Positions 42,164 through 51,439 of a stretch of DNA of 64,000 nucleotides are shown here, in pieces. Positions within the stretch are counted from its first letter, which is position 1, and every line of letters starts with the position of its first letter. A model generated the notes under the pieces. It was given only the letters and a program-made list of their open reading frames with translations. It was not told the DNA's origin and searched no databases. The stretch comes from Streptomyces sp. CB01580 (GTDB lineage: Bacteria > Actinomycetota > Actinomycetes > Streptomycetales > Streptomycetaceae). A program made the translations under genes and the position numbers. The DNA is taken from NCBI RefSeq assembly GCF_001905795.1, contig NZ_LIXJ01000024.1, forward strand, positions 1 to 64,000, read 5' to 3'.

Positions 42164-43017
42164 GCGGCGCCCTCGACGGCGCGGGCGACCCGGACGGCGT
42201 CGGCGGTGGCGCGCACCTCGTGGACCCGGACGGCCCAGGCGCCCGCGTGGGCGGAGAGCGCGGAGATCGCCGCGGTGGCGGCGTCGCGTTCCCGGGCGGG
42301 CGGCGGCGCGCCCTCACCGGCCAGCACATGGCCGAGGAAGCGCTTGCGGGAGGCGGCGACCAGCAGCGGGCGGCCCAGGGCGTGCAGATCGTCGAGGTGG
42401 GCGACCAGGGTGAGATCGTGGGCGGCGTCCTTGGCGAAGCCGAGGCCGGGGTCGATGACGATCCGTTCCGGGTGGACGCCGTCGGCGACCACGGCGTCCA
42501 TCCGCTCTCGCAACTCCCGGACGACCTCGGCGACGACGTCCTCGTACACCGCGCGGCTGTTCATCGACTCGCTGAAACCGCGCCAGTGCATGACGACGAA
42601 CGGCACTCCGGCGTCGGCGACGACCCCGACCATGGCCGGGTCGGCGAGGCCACCGCTCACGTCGTTGACCAGGACGGCCCCGGCCGCGACGGCCTCCTCG
42701 GCGACCCCGGCCCGCATGGTGTCCACGGAGACCGTGACGCCCTCGGCGGCCAGGCCCCGGACCACCGGGACCACGCGTCGCAGCTCCTCCGACGCGTCCA
42801 CCCGGCTGGCGCCGGGCCGGGTCGACTCGCCGCCGACGTCGATCAGATCGGCGCCCTGCGCAACCAGGTCGAGACCGTGTTTGATCGCGGCCGTGGTGTC
42901 GAACCAGCGGCCCCCGTCGGAGAAGGAGTCCGGGGTCACATTGACGACACCCATGACCGCACAGCGGTCCCACTCCGGCAGGCCCTGGACCGTGCCTCGT
43001 CCACGCAACGTACTCAT
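42160..43017 (-). CDS. folP: Dihydropteroate synthase
   Basis: 285 residues, TIM-barrel DHPS. Signatures: MGVVNVTPDSFSDGGRW (22-38), DLIDVGGESTRPGA (about 58-71), NDVSGG, and SRKRFLGHVL (near 223). It joins the pterin pyrophosphate to p-aminobenzoate and is the sulfonamide target. First gene of the operon folP-NTF2-folB-folK-DUF3180. Confidence 0.96.
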   Translation of the reverse strand: MSTLRGRGTVQGLPEWDRCAVMGVVNVTPDSFSDGGRWFDTTAAIKHGLDLVAQGADLIDVGGESTRPGASRVDASEELRRVVPVVRGLAAEGVTVSVDTMRAGVAEEAVAAGAVLVNDVSGGLADPAMVGVVADAGVPFVVMHWRGFSESMNSRAVYEDVVAEVVRELRERMDAVVADGVHPERIVIDPGLGFAKDAAHDLTLVAHLDDLHALGRPLLVAASRKRFLGHVLAGEGAPPPARERDAATAAISALSAHAGAWAVRVHEVRATADAVRVARAVEGAA

Positions 43018-43049
43018 GCGACCAGCGTAGGCCCCGTACGGTGTGCCGG

Positions 43050-44891
43050 TTACGCGGCGCGGGCGTGCTGCTCGCGGTCCGTGGCCGGAGTGTGGGCGCA
43101 GGGGCGGGGCTGGGAGCGGGGGAACCGGCGGGCGAACGGGCGGGGCAGGGCGAGGTTCACGAAGCCCTCCGCCCGCATGGCGGCCAGGGAGATCCGGGGC
43201 AGGTCCCGGGCGGTGCGGTAGACCACGAAGCGGGGCTCCCAGCGGGGCCGGAACTTGGCGTTGAACTTGTACAGCGACTCGATCTGGAACCAGCGCGAGA
43301 GGAAGATCAGCAGCCCGCGCCAGAGCCGCAGCACCGGTCCCGCGCCCAGCTTCTCGCCGCGGGCGAGGGCGGAGCGGAACATGGCGAAGTTCAGCGAGAC
43401 CCGGCCGACGGACAGCCGGGGAGCGGCCTGGAGGGCGGCGACGATCAGCAGCTCGTTCATGCCGGGATCGGCGGAGCGGTCGCGGCGCATGAGGTCGAGG
43501 GACATGCCGTCGTGGCCCCACGGGACGAAGTGGAGCACGGCCTTCAGGTCGCCGTAGGGGGACTCGGCACCCGGTTCGTCGGCCTTGTGGGCGGTGGCGA
43601 TGACGCAGTCCCCGTCGGCCGGGTCGCCGATCCGGCCGAGCGCCATGGAGAAGCCGCGCTCGGTGTCGGTGCCGCGCCAGTCGTCGGCCGCCCGGCGGAT
43701 GCGGGCCAGTTCGTCCTCGCCGATGTCGCGTGCGCGCCGGACCCGGGTCTCGTAGCCCAGGCGTTCAATGCGCTTCACCATCTGGCGTACGTTGCGCATC
43801 GGGCGCCCGGCGAGCGAGAAATCCGCGACGTCCACCACCGCCTCGTCGCCGAGTTCCAGCGCGTCGAGCCCGGTCTCGCGGGTCCAGACCTCGCCGCCGG
43901 TCTCGCTGCAGCCCATCACGGCGGGGGTCCAGGAGTGGGCCCTGGCCTCGTCCATGAAGCGTTCGATGGCGCCGGGCCATGCCTCCACGTCGCCGATCGG
44001 GTCGCCGCTCGCCAGCATCACCCCGGACACGACCCGGTAGCAGACGGCCGCCTTGCCGCTCGGGGAGAAGACGACGGCCTTGTCGCGGCGGAGCGCGAAG
44101 TGGCCGAGCGAGTCCCGGCCGCCGTGCTTCTCCAGCAGGGCGCGCAGTTGGGCCTCGTCGTCCCCGGTGAGGCGCGCGGCCGGGTGTTCGGGACGGAAGG
44201 CCAGGTAGATGGTGGTGACGGCGGTCAGCAGGCCGAGGGCGCCGAGCGAGTACCCCACGGTCCAGGAGGTGTTCCCGCCGTAGTCCACGGGGCCCTCCAC
44301 ACCGAACAGCCCGTACAGCACGTGCTGGAGCCGGTCGGCGATACTGGGGCTGCCCACGATCCGCCGGGGATGGGAGCTGACGATGACGAGGCCCAGGCCC
44401 ATCGAACCCGCACCGAGCACCACGAAGTTGGCCAGTGCCCGCCAGCGGCTCCTCGGGTCGGGGAGCGCGGAGAATTCACCGCGGTGACGGACCAGCAGCG
44501 CGCAGAGGGCCAGCGAGACGAGCATGCCGGTGATCGAGTGCCGGTAGAGGAACTGCGCCAGCGCCCCGGCCGGCAGCAGGACGACGACGGCCCGCCAGGC
44601 CCGCCGCTTGCGCCGCTTGAGGCCGTGGGCGAGGAGCAGCAGCAGGACGCCCGCGCTCAGGGAGAGAGCGGCGGCGAACGGTCCGAACGCGCCCGGCAGC
44701 ACCTCGGCGAGCGCATGCATCCGGCTGTGCCGGAAGCGCGGGAAGACGCCCGCGGCGACGTCGATCAGGCCGACGACGGTGCAGGCGGTACCGATCAGCG
44801 TCGGGACGGTCTCGGGGCGCGGGCCCCGTACGAACTTGCGTACGGGACTCGGAACCGATCCTGATTTATCCCCATCTAGCGTGACAGACAT
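43050..44891 (-). CDS. Phosphatidylglycerol lysyltransferase-like membrane protein (DUF2156)
   Basis: 613 residues. Six hydrophobic helices in the N-terminal third (about 30-225) are followed by a cytoplasmic GNAT-like DUF2156 domain (about 240-570) with FALRRDKAVVFSPSGKAAVCYRVVSGVML and the C-terminal SLYKFNAKFRPRWEPRFVVY motif of MprF/LysX-type proteins. It may aminoacylate phosphatidylglycerol; no lysyl-tRNA synthetase domain is fused, unlike mycobacterial LysX. Start ATG 44891, divergent from an esterase. Confidence 0.85.
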   Translation of the reverse strand: MSVTLDGDKSGSVPSPVRKFVRGPRPETVPTLIGTACTVVGLIDVAAGVFPRFRHSRMHALAEVLPGAFGPFAAALSLSAGVLLLLLAHGLKRRKRRAWRAVVVLLPAGALAQFLYRHSITGMLVSLALCALLVRHRGEFSALPDPRSRWRALANFVVLGAGSMGLGLVIVSSHPRRIVGSPSIADRLQHVLYGLFGVEGPVDYGGNTSWTVGYSLGALGLLTAVTTIYLAFRPEHPAARLTGDDEAQLRALLEKHGGRDSLGHFALRRDKAVVFSPSGKAAVCYRVVSGVMLASGDPIGDVEAWPGAIERFMDEARAHSWTPAVMGCSETGGEVWTRETGLDALELGDEAVVDVADFSLAGRPMRNVRQMVKRIERLGYETRVRRARDIGEDELARIRRAADDWRGTDTERGFSMALGRIGDPADGDCVIATAHKADEPGAESPYGDLKAVLHFVPWGHDGMSLDLMRRDRSADPGMNELLIVAALQAAPRLSVGRVSLNFAMFRSALARGEKLGAGPVLRLWRGLLIFLSRWFQIESLYKFNAKFRPRWEPRFVVYRTARDLPRISLAAMRAEGFVNLALPRPFARRFPRSQPRPCAHTPATDREQHARAA

Positions 44892-44936
44892 CGCTTCCCG
44901 TGGCTCCGCGAGAGATTCCTGAGTTTCCTGAGTCCT

Positions 44937-44958
44937 TCGTCCGAGAGCTTTCGGACGA
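44937..44958. promoter_or_regulatory. 8-bp dyad in the lysyltransferase-esterase divergent region
   Basis: tcgtccga (44937-44944) and tcggacga (44951-44958) form a perfect inverted repeat with a 6-base centre, placed between the two divergent start codons; a duplicated ttcctgag lies beside it at 44917-44933. It could be a shared operator. Confidence 0.3.
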
Positions 44959-45038
44959 TGTGCGAACTGTAGGACGAGGCTTCCGCGCGAAGGGTTTATC
45001 CGCGCACCGGAATTTTCCAGACAAGAAAGCTCACCCCC

Positions 45039-46160
45039 ATGGGTCTTACCAGCACGACGCTTCTGGTCGCGGCCATCGCGCTGGGCGTGGTCTCCTTCGC
45101 CGCCACGGTCTGGTTCTGGCCGCGGCTGGCCCGGCAAGGCGTCTCCGTGGTGTTCGGGCGGGTCGGGCTGTTGCTCGTGACCCAGGTGATGCTGTTCGTC
45201 TCGGTCGCCCTGGCGGCCAACAACTCGTTCCTCTTCTACGGTTCCTGGGCGGATCTGTTCGGCCAGGAGCAGGAACAGGGCGTGGTCACCGACCACGCGG
45301 ACGGGGCATCGGCCTCCAGGAACATCGTCCGGGTCGGGACGCAGCACTCGGGGGTGGCGGGCGCGCCGCGCCCCGCCGTGTCCGGGCGGATAGACAAGGT
45401 CGTGATCGCGGGCCGGAAGTCGGGGATAGAGAGTTCGGCGTACGTGTACCTCCCGCCGGAGTACTTCCGGCCCGAGTTCGCCCGCCGGAAGTTCCCCGCG
45501 GTCGTCGTCCTGACGGGTTATCCGGGCGTGTCGGAGAACCTCCTCAAGGGCCTGAGGTACCCCCAGACGGCACACGCGCGGGTGAAGGCCGGGCGCGCGC
45601 AGCCGATGATCCTGGTGATGCTGCGGCCCACGGTGGCGCCGCCGAGGGACACCGAATGCGTGGACATCAAGGGCGGACCGCAGACGGAGACGTTCTTCGC
45701 CGAGGACCTGCCGCGGGCGATCTCGGAGGCCTACCGGGTCGGGACCCGGGCCCGCAACTGGGGCATCATGGGCAACTCGACCGGGGGTTACTGCGCGCTG
45801 AAGATAGGTCTCCACCACGCGGACCGGTTCGCCGCGAGCGCGGGACTCTCCGCGTACTACAAGGCGGCCGAGGACCCGACGACCGGCGATCTCTTCCACG
45901 GCGACCAGCGGGCGCGCGACCGGGCGAACCTGATGTGGAGTCTGGACCACCTGCCGCAGCCCGACGCGTCCTTCCTCGTCACGACCTCCAGGCAGGGCGA
46001 GGGGAACTACCGGTCCACGCAGAAGTTCATCGCGAAGGTGAAGGCGCCCGCCCAGGTCTCGTCGATCGTGCTCGACAGCGGCGGCCACAACTTCAACACC
46101 TGGCGGCGGGAGATCCCCCCGGCCCTGGACTGGATGAGCAGCCGGCTCAGCGAGAACTGA
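45039..46160 (+). CDS. Membrane-anchored antigen 85-like esterase
   Basis: 373 residues. Two N-terminal hydrophobic helices (about 5-27 and 40-60) precede an extracytoplasmic alpha/beta-hydrolase domain. The nucleophile is in IMGNSTGGYCALK (about 243-255), and SGGHNFNTWR near 350 should give the catalytic His. It resembles the esterase D/Ag85 branch. The linkage to an MprF/LysX-like gene suggests an envelope lipid role, which is inference. It overlaps the convergent ABC ATPase gene by 14 bases. Confidence 0.85.
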   Translation: MGLTSTTLLVAAIALGVVSFAATVWFWPRLARQGVSVVFGRVGLLLVTQVMLFVSVALAANNSFLFYGSWADLFGQEQEQGVVTDHADGASASRNIVRVGTQHSGVAGAPRPAVSGRIDKVVIAGRKSGIESSAYVYLPPEYFRPEFARRKFPAVVVLTGYPGVSENLLKGLRYPQTAHARVKAGRAQPMILVMLRPTVAPPRDTECVDIKGGPQTETFFAEDLPRAISEAYRVGTRARNWGIMGNSTGGYCALKIGLHHADRFAASAGLSAYYKAAEDPTTGDLFHGDQRARDRANLMWSLDHLPQPDASFLVTTSRQGEGNYRSTQKFIAKVKAPAQVSSIVLDSGGHNFNTWRREIPPALDWMSSRLSEN

Positions 46161-47436
46161 GCGGCCCGGCCAGGCTCTCCACGGACTCGACGGCCACCTC
46201 GGCGCGCGGCACGTCCTGGGCGTCGGCGTCGATGGAGCGGCGCAGCGCCTCGTGGAGCCGTGCCGGGGTGAGCACGCCGAGGAACCGGCCGTTCGCCTCC
46301 TCGTCGATGACGGCGATCCAGCCCGCGTCGTGCTGGAGCATGGTGGCGAACGCCTGCTTGAGCGGGGCGCCGACCGGAAGCCATGCCTCCATCCGCCGGG
46401 CGTGGGCGCGGACCGTGCCGCCGGAGGCGGCCGGGGAAGCGGGGCCGGTTTTCGAACCGGCAGCGGACCGGGGCACGGGGGCGGCTTTTGAACCGGCGGG
46501 CCGGGGCGCGGGCCCGGCGGTGTGCGCGGTGGCGGGAGGGCCGGCCGGGATCCAGCCGTGCAGATTGTCCTCGCCGTCCAGGACGACCGCCCAGCGCGCC
46601 CCCTCGGCCCGCAGCCGTTCGGTCGCCCGCTCCAGGGAGTCGTCGAGATGGACGACGGGAGGCTGGTCGAGGTCGCCCGCCTCGATGGGGGTCACGGAGA
46701 GCCGCTTGAGACCGCGGTCGGCGCCGACGAAGTCCGCGACATAGGGGGTGGCGGGCGCGCCGAGCACGGTCGCCGGGGAGTCGAACTGCTCGATGGCGCC
46801 CTGCCCGTAGACGGCGATCCGGTCGCCGAGCCGGACGGCTTCCTCGATGTCGTGCGTGACGAACAGCACGGTTTTGCGGACCTGCGCCTGGAGTTTCAGG
46901 AATTCGTTCTGCAGCCGTTCCCGTACGACCGGGTCGACCGCACCGAAAGGCTCGTCCATCAGCAGCACTGGTGGGTCCGCGGCCAGCGCCCTCGCCACTC
47001 CCACGCGTTGGCGCTGGCCGCCGGAGAGCTGTTCCGGATAGCGGTCGCCATAAACGGAAGGGTCGAGCCCGACGAGGTCGAGGAGTTCCGCCGCGCGTGC
47101 GCGCGCCTTTCCCCGTTTCCAGCCCAGGAGATGAGGGACCGTCGTGGTGTTTTCCAGGATCGTACGGTGCGGGAACAGGCCCACCTGCTGGATCACGTAC
47201 CCGATACGACGGCGCAGCCGGACGGGGTCGATGGCGGATATGTCGTCACCGTCGAGGAATATCCGGCCCTCGGTCGGTTCGATCAGCCGGTTCACCATCT
47301 TCATGGTGGTCGTCTTGCCACAGCCCGACGGTCCGACGAGCGTGACCAGTTCACCCTCGGCGACCTCGAAGGAAAGGTCGTCGACGGCGGTGGTGCCGTC
47401 CGCGTACCGCTTGGTGACGTGCTCGAAACGGATCAT
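46147..47436 (-). CDS. opuCA: Glycine betaine/carnitine/choline ABC transporter ATP-binding protein
   Basis: 429 residues. Walker A GPSGCGKT (35-42), Q-loop IQQVGLFPHRT, signature LSGGQRQRVGVARAL (near 133), Walker B LLMDEPFGAVDP, and H-loop VTHDIEEA. C-terminal CBS-type pair (about 255-420) is interrupted by a Pro/Ala/Gly-rich insertion near 310-345. It energises uptake of compatible solutes. ATG at 47436; the permease and binding-protein genes are divergent, not in one operon. Confidence 0.92.
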   Translation of the reverse strand: MIRFEHVTKRYADGTTAVDDLSFEVAEGELVTLVGPSGCGKTTTMKMVNRLIEPTEGRIFLDGDDISAIDPVRLRRRIGYVIQQVGLFPHRTILENTTTVPHLLGWKRGKARARAAELLDLVGLDPSVYGDRYPEQLSGGQRQRVGVARALAADPPVLLMDEPFGAVDPVVRERLQNEFLKLQAQVRKTVLFVTHDIEEAVRLGDRIAVYGQGAIEQFDSPATVLGAPATPYVADFVGADRGLKRLSVTPIEAGDLDQPPVVHLDDSLERATERLRAEGARWAVVLDGEDNLHGWIPAGPPATAHTAGPAPRPAGSKAAPVPRSAAGSKTGPASPAASGGTVRAHARRMEAWLPVGAPLKQAFATMLQHDAGWIAVIDEEANGRFLGVLTPARLHEALRRSIDADAQDVPRAEVAVESVESLAGPLSSR

Positions 47437-47540
47437 GGTTCCCCATTGTCGCGGGTGTTGTGTGGAGGTCATGTTGCTGGAATACGACGGTCTCGGCGAG
47501 TGTCAGTGGTCGGGGATAGGGTCTCGGAACACCGGCGCTT

Positions 47541-47589
47541 CGGTGCGTCGAGTGCTTTGATGCTCCGGTACTGCGGTGCGTCGAGTGCT
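47541..47589. repeat. 33-bp-period direct repeat in the opuC divergent promoter region
   Basis: cggtgcgtcgagtgct is present at 47541-47556 and 47574-47589, followed by degenerate cggtgct/cggagtact elements. The repeats lie between the divergent opuCA and permease genes and may be slippage products or operator sites. Confidence 0.5.
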
Positions 47590-47702
47590 CCGGTGCTCGG
47601 AGTACTTCGGGCACTTCGGTGCTTCGACGTACGGGACGGTCCGGCGTCGTACGCGGTATCCCGGCGTTTCGGCGCGAGGCGGCAAAAGGGAGGTGGGGGC
47701 GG

Positions 47703-48407
47703 ATGGCTGCCGTGCAGAACTGCATGGTGACGAATGACTGGATCTGCGGGGAGTATCTCCGTTCCCGCAGCGAGGAGCTGACGGACGCGACGGTCCAGCA
47801 CATCTGGATCACGGCGGTATCGGTGCTGATCGGGCTGCTCGTGGCATTTCCGCTGGCGCTGCTCGCCCGCCGCGGTCCTCGTTTCGCCGGTCCGGTCCTC
47901 GGCCTGACGACGGTGCTCTACACCGTGCCCTCGCTGGCCATGTTCTCGCTGCTGCTGCCGTTCTTCGGGCTGTCCGCCGCGCTGGTGGTCACCGGCCTGG
48001 TGCTGTATTCGCTGACCATCCTCGTACGGAACATCCTGGCGGGTCTCGAAGCCGTTCCGCAGGAGGCCAGGGAAGCCGCGAAGGGCATGGGGTACGGGCC
48101 GGTCCGGCTGCTCTGGGAGGTCGAACTCCCGCTCGCGATGCCCGCGGTGATGGCAGGCGTGCGGATCGCCACCGTCTCGACGATCGCCCTGACGACGGTC
48201 GGGTCGATCATCGGCAGGGGCGGCCTCGGCAATCTGATCGCGGACGCCCTGCCCAGCTTCTTCAAGGCGCAGGTGCTTACCGCCTCGGTCCTGTGCGTGC
48301 TGCTCGCGGTCGTCGCCGATCTGCTGCTGCTGGGGCTCCAGCGCCTGCTGACCCCCTGGACCCGAATACGCGCCACTCCCTCACGCACCACGGCGAAGGC
48401 GGTCTGA
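47703..48407 (+). CDS. opuCB: Glycine betaine/choline ABC transporter permease
   Basis: 234 residues with six membrane helices and the EAA loop EAREAAKGMGYGPVRLLWEVELPLAMP (in two stretches near 135-160). GGGAGG lies before the ATG at 47703; a later ATG at 47724 is possible. The second permease gene starts two bases after the stop. Confidence 0.92.
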   Translation: MAAVQNCMVTNDWICGEYLRSRSEELTDATVQHIWITAVSVLIGLLVAFPLALLARRGPRFAGPVLGLTTVLYTVPSLAMFSLLLPFFGLSAALVVTGLVLYSLTILVRNILAGLEAVPQEAREAAKGMGYGPVRLLWEVELPLAMPAVMAGVRIATVSTIALTTVGSIIGRGGLGNLIADALPSFFKAQVLTASVLCVLLAVVADLLLLGLQRLLTPWTRIRATPSRTTAKAV

Positions 48408-48409
48408 CC

Positions 48410-49084
48410 ATGGGTGTTCTCGGTCAGGCGTGGGCCTGGCTCACCACCGGGGCGAACTGGACGGGGGAGAACGGGGCGGCCCACCGGCTCGTCGAGCACC
48501 TCTGGGTCAGCGGGGTCGCGCTCGCCGCCGCCTGCGCGATCGCGCTGCCGGTCGCGCTGTATCTGGGCCACATCGGGAAGGGGGGTGCGCCGGCCGTCAA
48601 CCTCTCCAACGTGGGGCGGGCGGTCCCGGTCTTCGCGGTGCTGGCCCTCTTCATGGTCTCGCCGCTGCGCAACGCCGGGTACGTGCCGACGATCGTCGCG
48701 CTGGTGCTGTTCGCCGTGCCACCGCTGCTCACCAACGCCTATGTGGGGATGGCGGAGGTGGACCGTTCGGTGACCGAGGCGGCGCGGGGCATGGGGATGT
48801 CCGGCGGGCAGTTGTTCGTACGGGTCGAGCTCCCGCTGGCCTACCCGATGATCATGACCGGGCTGCGCTCGGCGGCGGTCCAGGTGGTCGCCACGGCGAC
48901 GATCGCGGCGATGGTCGGCCAGGGCGGTCTCGGCCGGATCATCACGGCCGGTTTCAACACGTACGACACTGCGCAGGTCGTCGCGGGGGCGGTGCTGGTC
49001 GCGTCGCTCGCCCTGCTGGTGGAGGCGGTGCTGGTGGTGCTCGGACGGGTGCTCTCGCCGCTGCGCCGCCGCGGGACGGCATGA
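48410..49084 (+). CDS. opuCD: Glycine betaine/choline ABC transporter permease, second subunit
   Basis: 224 residues, six membrane helices, EAA loop TEAARGMGMSGGQLFVRVELPLAYP in the middle. The GHIGKGG stretch near 50 and MVGQGGLGRII near 165 are typical. Two bases separate it from the first permease gene, indicating one operon. The 3' end is duplicated in 12-bp steps across the stop codon. Confidence 0.92.
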   Translation: MGVLGQAWAWLTTGANWTGENGAAHRLVEHLWVSGVALAAACAIALPVALYLGHIGKGGAPAVNLSNVGRAVPVFAVLALFMVSPLRNAGYVPTIVALVLFAVPPLLTNAYVGMAEVDRSVTEAARGMGMSGGQLFVRVELPLAYPMIMTGLRSAAVQVVATATIAAMVGQGGLGRIITAGFNTYDTAQVVAGAVLVASLALLVEAVLVVLGRVLSPLRRRGTA

Positions 49085-49141
49085 GGGCCCGCATGAGACC
49101 CGGCACAAGGGGCCCGCACGAGGGCCGGTGCGAGGGGGCCC
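49079..49141. repeat. 12-bp stop-spanning repeat after the second permease gene
   Basis: gcatgagggccc (49079-49090) contains the TGA; gcatgagacccg (49091-49102) repeats it, and degenerate copies gcacaaggggccc, gcacgagggccg and gtgcgaggg follow. The array occupies the first third of the spacer before the binding-protein gene. Confidence 0.8.
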
Positions 49142-49256
49142 GTCGCCCGTGCCCGGAGCGGGGGAGCGCGCGCCGCCCACCGAGGCGTGCCCCGACCCGG
49201 ACAGTCCTGATCCATTTCGTACTCGAACAGCCCTGGCGCTGTGGACGGAGAACACG

Positions 49257-50240
49257 ATGAGCAAGACCTCGCGCATAGCCGGCGCGGTCATCGGCATGGT
49301 CGCGCTGGCGGGCTCGCTCGCCGCGTGCGGCGGCGACAGCCTGGAGAAGAACAAGGACGGCTCGGCGTCCTCCGGCGGATCCGGCGGCGGCGAGAAGGGC
49401 CCGCTCGTCGTCGGCGCGGCCTCCTTCACCGAGTCCAAGGTGCTCGCGGAGCTCTACGCGCAGATCCTGGGCGACGCCGGATACCGCACCTCGGTCACCA
49501 CCGTGGCCAACCGGGAACTCTACGAACCTTCCCTGGAGAAGGGCGAGATCGACGTCGTTCCCGAATATGCCGCGACGATCGCGGAATTCCTCAACGCCAA
49601 GGCGAACGGCGCGAAGGAGGCCGCGAAGAAGCCGGTGGCCTCGGGCGACACCGCCGCCACGGTCGCAGCGCTGGAGAAGCTCGCCGCCCCGCGCGGACTG
49701 AAGGTGCTCCCGGCCGGCGCGGCCGTTGACCAGAACGCCTTCGCGGTGACCGAGGAATTCGCCGCCGAACACAAGCTCAAGTCGCTTTCGGATCTCGGCA
49801 GATCGAAGGTCGCGGTGAAGATCGCCGCAGGTGACGAGTGCGAGGTGCGGCCGTTCTGCGCGCCGGGTCTGAAAAAGACGTACGGCATCGATGTCACCGG
49901 CATCGACCCCAAGGGAGTCGGCACTCCGCAGTCCAAGCAGGCGGTCAAGGACGGCAAGGACCAACTGGTCCTCACGACCACCACGGACGCGGTGCTCGAC
50001 AGCTACGGCCTGGTGTTCCTGGAGGACGACAAGAAGCTCCAGAACGCCGACAACGTACTGCCGGTCGTCAATGCGAAGGACGCGGGTTCGCAGGACGTCG
50101 CCGACGCGCTCGGCAAGATCACCAAGGCGCTGACCACCGAGGATCTCGCGGAACTGAACCGCAAGGTCGACGCGGAGCGCGCAAAGCCCGCCGATGTGGC
50201 CAAGGACTATCTGCGGTCGAAGGGTCTCATCCGGAAGTAG
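49257..50240 (+). CDS. opuCC: Glycine betaine/choline ABC transporter substrate-binding lipoprotein
   Basis: 327 residues. A signal peptide ends in the lipobox LAGSLAACGG (Cys near 24), a Gly/Ser linker follows, then an OpuAC domain (about 48-325) with VVGAASFTESKVLAELYAQIL and DVVPEYAATIAEFL motifs. GGAG lies before the ATG. It captures quaternary amines for the two permeases; 172 bases separate it from the permease gene. Confidence 0.92.
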   Translation: MSKTSRIAGAVIGMVALAGSLAACGGDSLEKNKDGSASSGGSGGGEKGPLVVGAASFTESKVLAELYAQILGDAGYRTSVTTVANRELYEPSLEKGEIDVVPEYAATIAEFLNAKANGAKEAAKKPVASGDTAATVAALEKLAAPRGLKVLPAGAAVDQNAFAVTEEFAAEHKLKSLSDLGRSKVAVKIAAGDECEVRPFCAPGLKKTYGIDVTGIDPKGVGTPQSKQAVKDGKDQLVLTTTTDAVLDSYGLVFLEDDKKLQNADNVLPVVNAKDAGSQDVADALGKITKALTTEDLAELNRKVDAERAKPADVAKDYLRSKGLIRK

Positions 50241-50369
50241 GGGCGGAAGCAGGAAGAGGTGGAGAAGCAAGGCGGGATTCGGGACGGGAAGGGGCCGTCA
50301 GGTAACCGGCCGGGAACAGATTGCCGGGCGGCCCCCCAAGTTCCTCCTACACACGGTAAATTTCAGGCC

Positions 50370-51383
50370 ATGCCACGTGGACGTCATCGCCATTCGACAC
50401 CGCTGCACAGAATCCTTCCGCCCTCGGCCGTCGCCGGGGTCTCGGTCCTCTGCGCCGCGGGCGCCTGGCTGCTCGCCGAACCCCTGGTCCTGCGCGGTCT
50501 GGTGGCCGCCGCGGCGGCCGCCGCGGTGACCGGCGCGTATCTGATGCGCAGCTGGGACCGGGAGGCCGGCCGTCGGGTCGCGGAGCTGAAGCGTGCCCGC
50601 GCCGGTGACGAGTGGCGGGCCGAGGAACGCGTGGCCGAGCTGGAGTCCGACCTGGAGGAGGCACGCGAGCTGCGGACCCGGCTGGAGACGAAGCTGCGGC
50701 GCAAGCGGGTGGAGCTGGCCAATCTGCGCGGGGAGCACGCCGCGTTGTTGCGCCGGTACGCCAACGCCGAGACGGGGCGCGCCAGCGCGCTGGAGGGCCG
50801 CAGGCGGCTCGCGCTCGAAGCCGGGGCCCCCAGGGAGCTGCCGGCCGCGCGCAGCACCCCGACCCCGGCCGCCTATCTGCGTGCCGCTCAGGCGCTGGAG
50901 GACCTGCCGCGCAACAGGGCGCTCCAGGAGGCCCGGCGCAATGCCGAGGAGGCCCGGAAGCGGGACCTCGCCGAGCGGGACCCGAAGACGGAGGAGCGGC
51001 CGGGCAGGCACACGGCGGCCGAGGACGACGCCTCCCCGGCGCGTCAGCCGCGTCCGACGACCGCCCTTCCCGCGTCCCGGCCGTCCGCCGCGCTGCTCCC
51101 GGCGCGTCCGGTGCCGGCCGCCAGCACGGTCGCCCCGGGGGCGGCGCCCCGCCGCCAGCAGGTGCCGCAGGGCAGCTTCGACTTCTTCGGCACGCAGAAG
51201 ACGCGCACCGCGATCGAGTCCGTGCAGAACGAGGACCTCGCGGACGTGGTGGGCGAGGAGGCGCTGGCCGCCCACCGCACGGGCACGGCGGAGAACGGCG
51301 CCGTCGGCAAGGTCATCGACCTGACCGCGCACGACGAGACGGAGCAGATGGACATGGTGGAGCTGCGCACCGCGATCTCGTAG
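50370..51383 (+). CDS. Membrane-anchored coiled-coil protein of unknown function
   Basis: 337 residues. Two adjacent hydrophobic segments (about 18-55) are followed by a charged heptad region (about 58-145, Glu/Arg/Leu-rich) predicted to form a coiled coil, then a disordered Pro/Ala/Arg segment and a conserved short C-terminus (GSFDFFGTQ, then DLADVVGEEA and VIDLTAHDETEQ). ATG at 50370 is preferred; upstream in-frame sequence lacks coding character. Layout resembles uncharacterised Streptomyces proteins at this locus. Confidence 0.75.
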   Translation: MPRGRHRHSTPLHRILPPSAVAGVSVLCAAGAWLLAEPLVLRGLVAAAAAAAVTGAYLMRSWDREAGRRVAELKRARAGDEWRAEERVAELESDLEEARELRTRLETKLRRKRVELANLRGEHAALLRRYANAETGRASALEGRRRLALEAGAPRELPAARSTPTPAAYLRAAQALEDLPRNRALQEARRNAEEARKRDLAERDPKTEERPGRHTAAEDDASPARQPRPTTALPASRPSAALLPARPVPAASTVAPGAAPRRQQVPQGSFDFFGTQKTRTAIESVQNEDLADVVGEEALAAHRTGTAENGAVGKVIDLTAHDETEQMDMVELRTAIS

Positions 51384-51404
51384 TCGCCTGCTCGCGCCGT
51401 TCTC

Positions 51405-51439
51405 CCGGGCCGCCCGTCGTTCGCGTACGGGCGGCCCGG
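51405..51439 (+). terminator. 13-bp hairpin after the coiled-coil gene
   Basis: A perfect 13-bp stem (51405-51417 with 51427-51439) with a 9-base loop lies 21 bases after the stop. The right arm is itself part of the duplicated 27-bp unit, so a second potential right arm follows. Confidence 0.75.

Noticed and set aside
44892..46088. Upstream extension of the lysyltransferase frame, antisense to the esterase
   Set aside because: The esterase on the opposite strand has catalytic motifs and coding bias; the conserved N-terminus of the lysyltransferase begins at 44891.
50231..50254. Possible 12-bp stop-spanning duplication at the opuCC end
   Set aside because: Only 9 of 12 bases agree and the second copy has CAG instead of TAG; not counted among the stop-spanning duplications.
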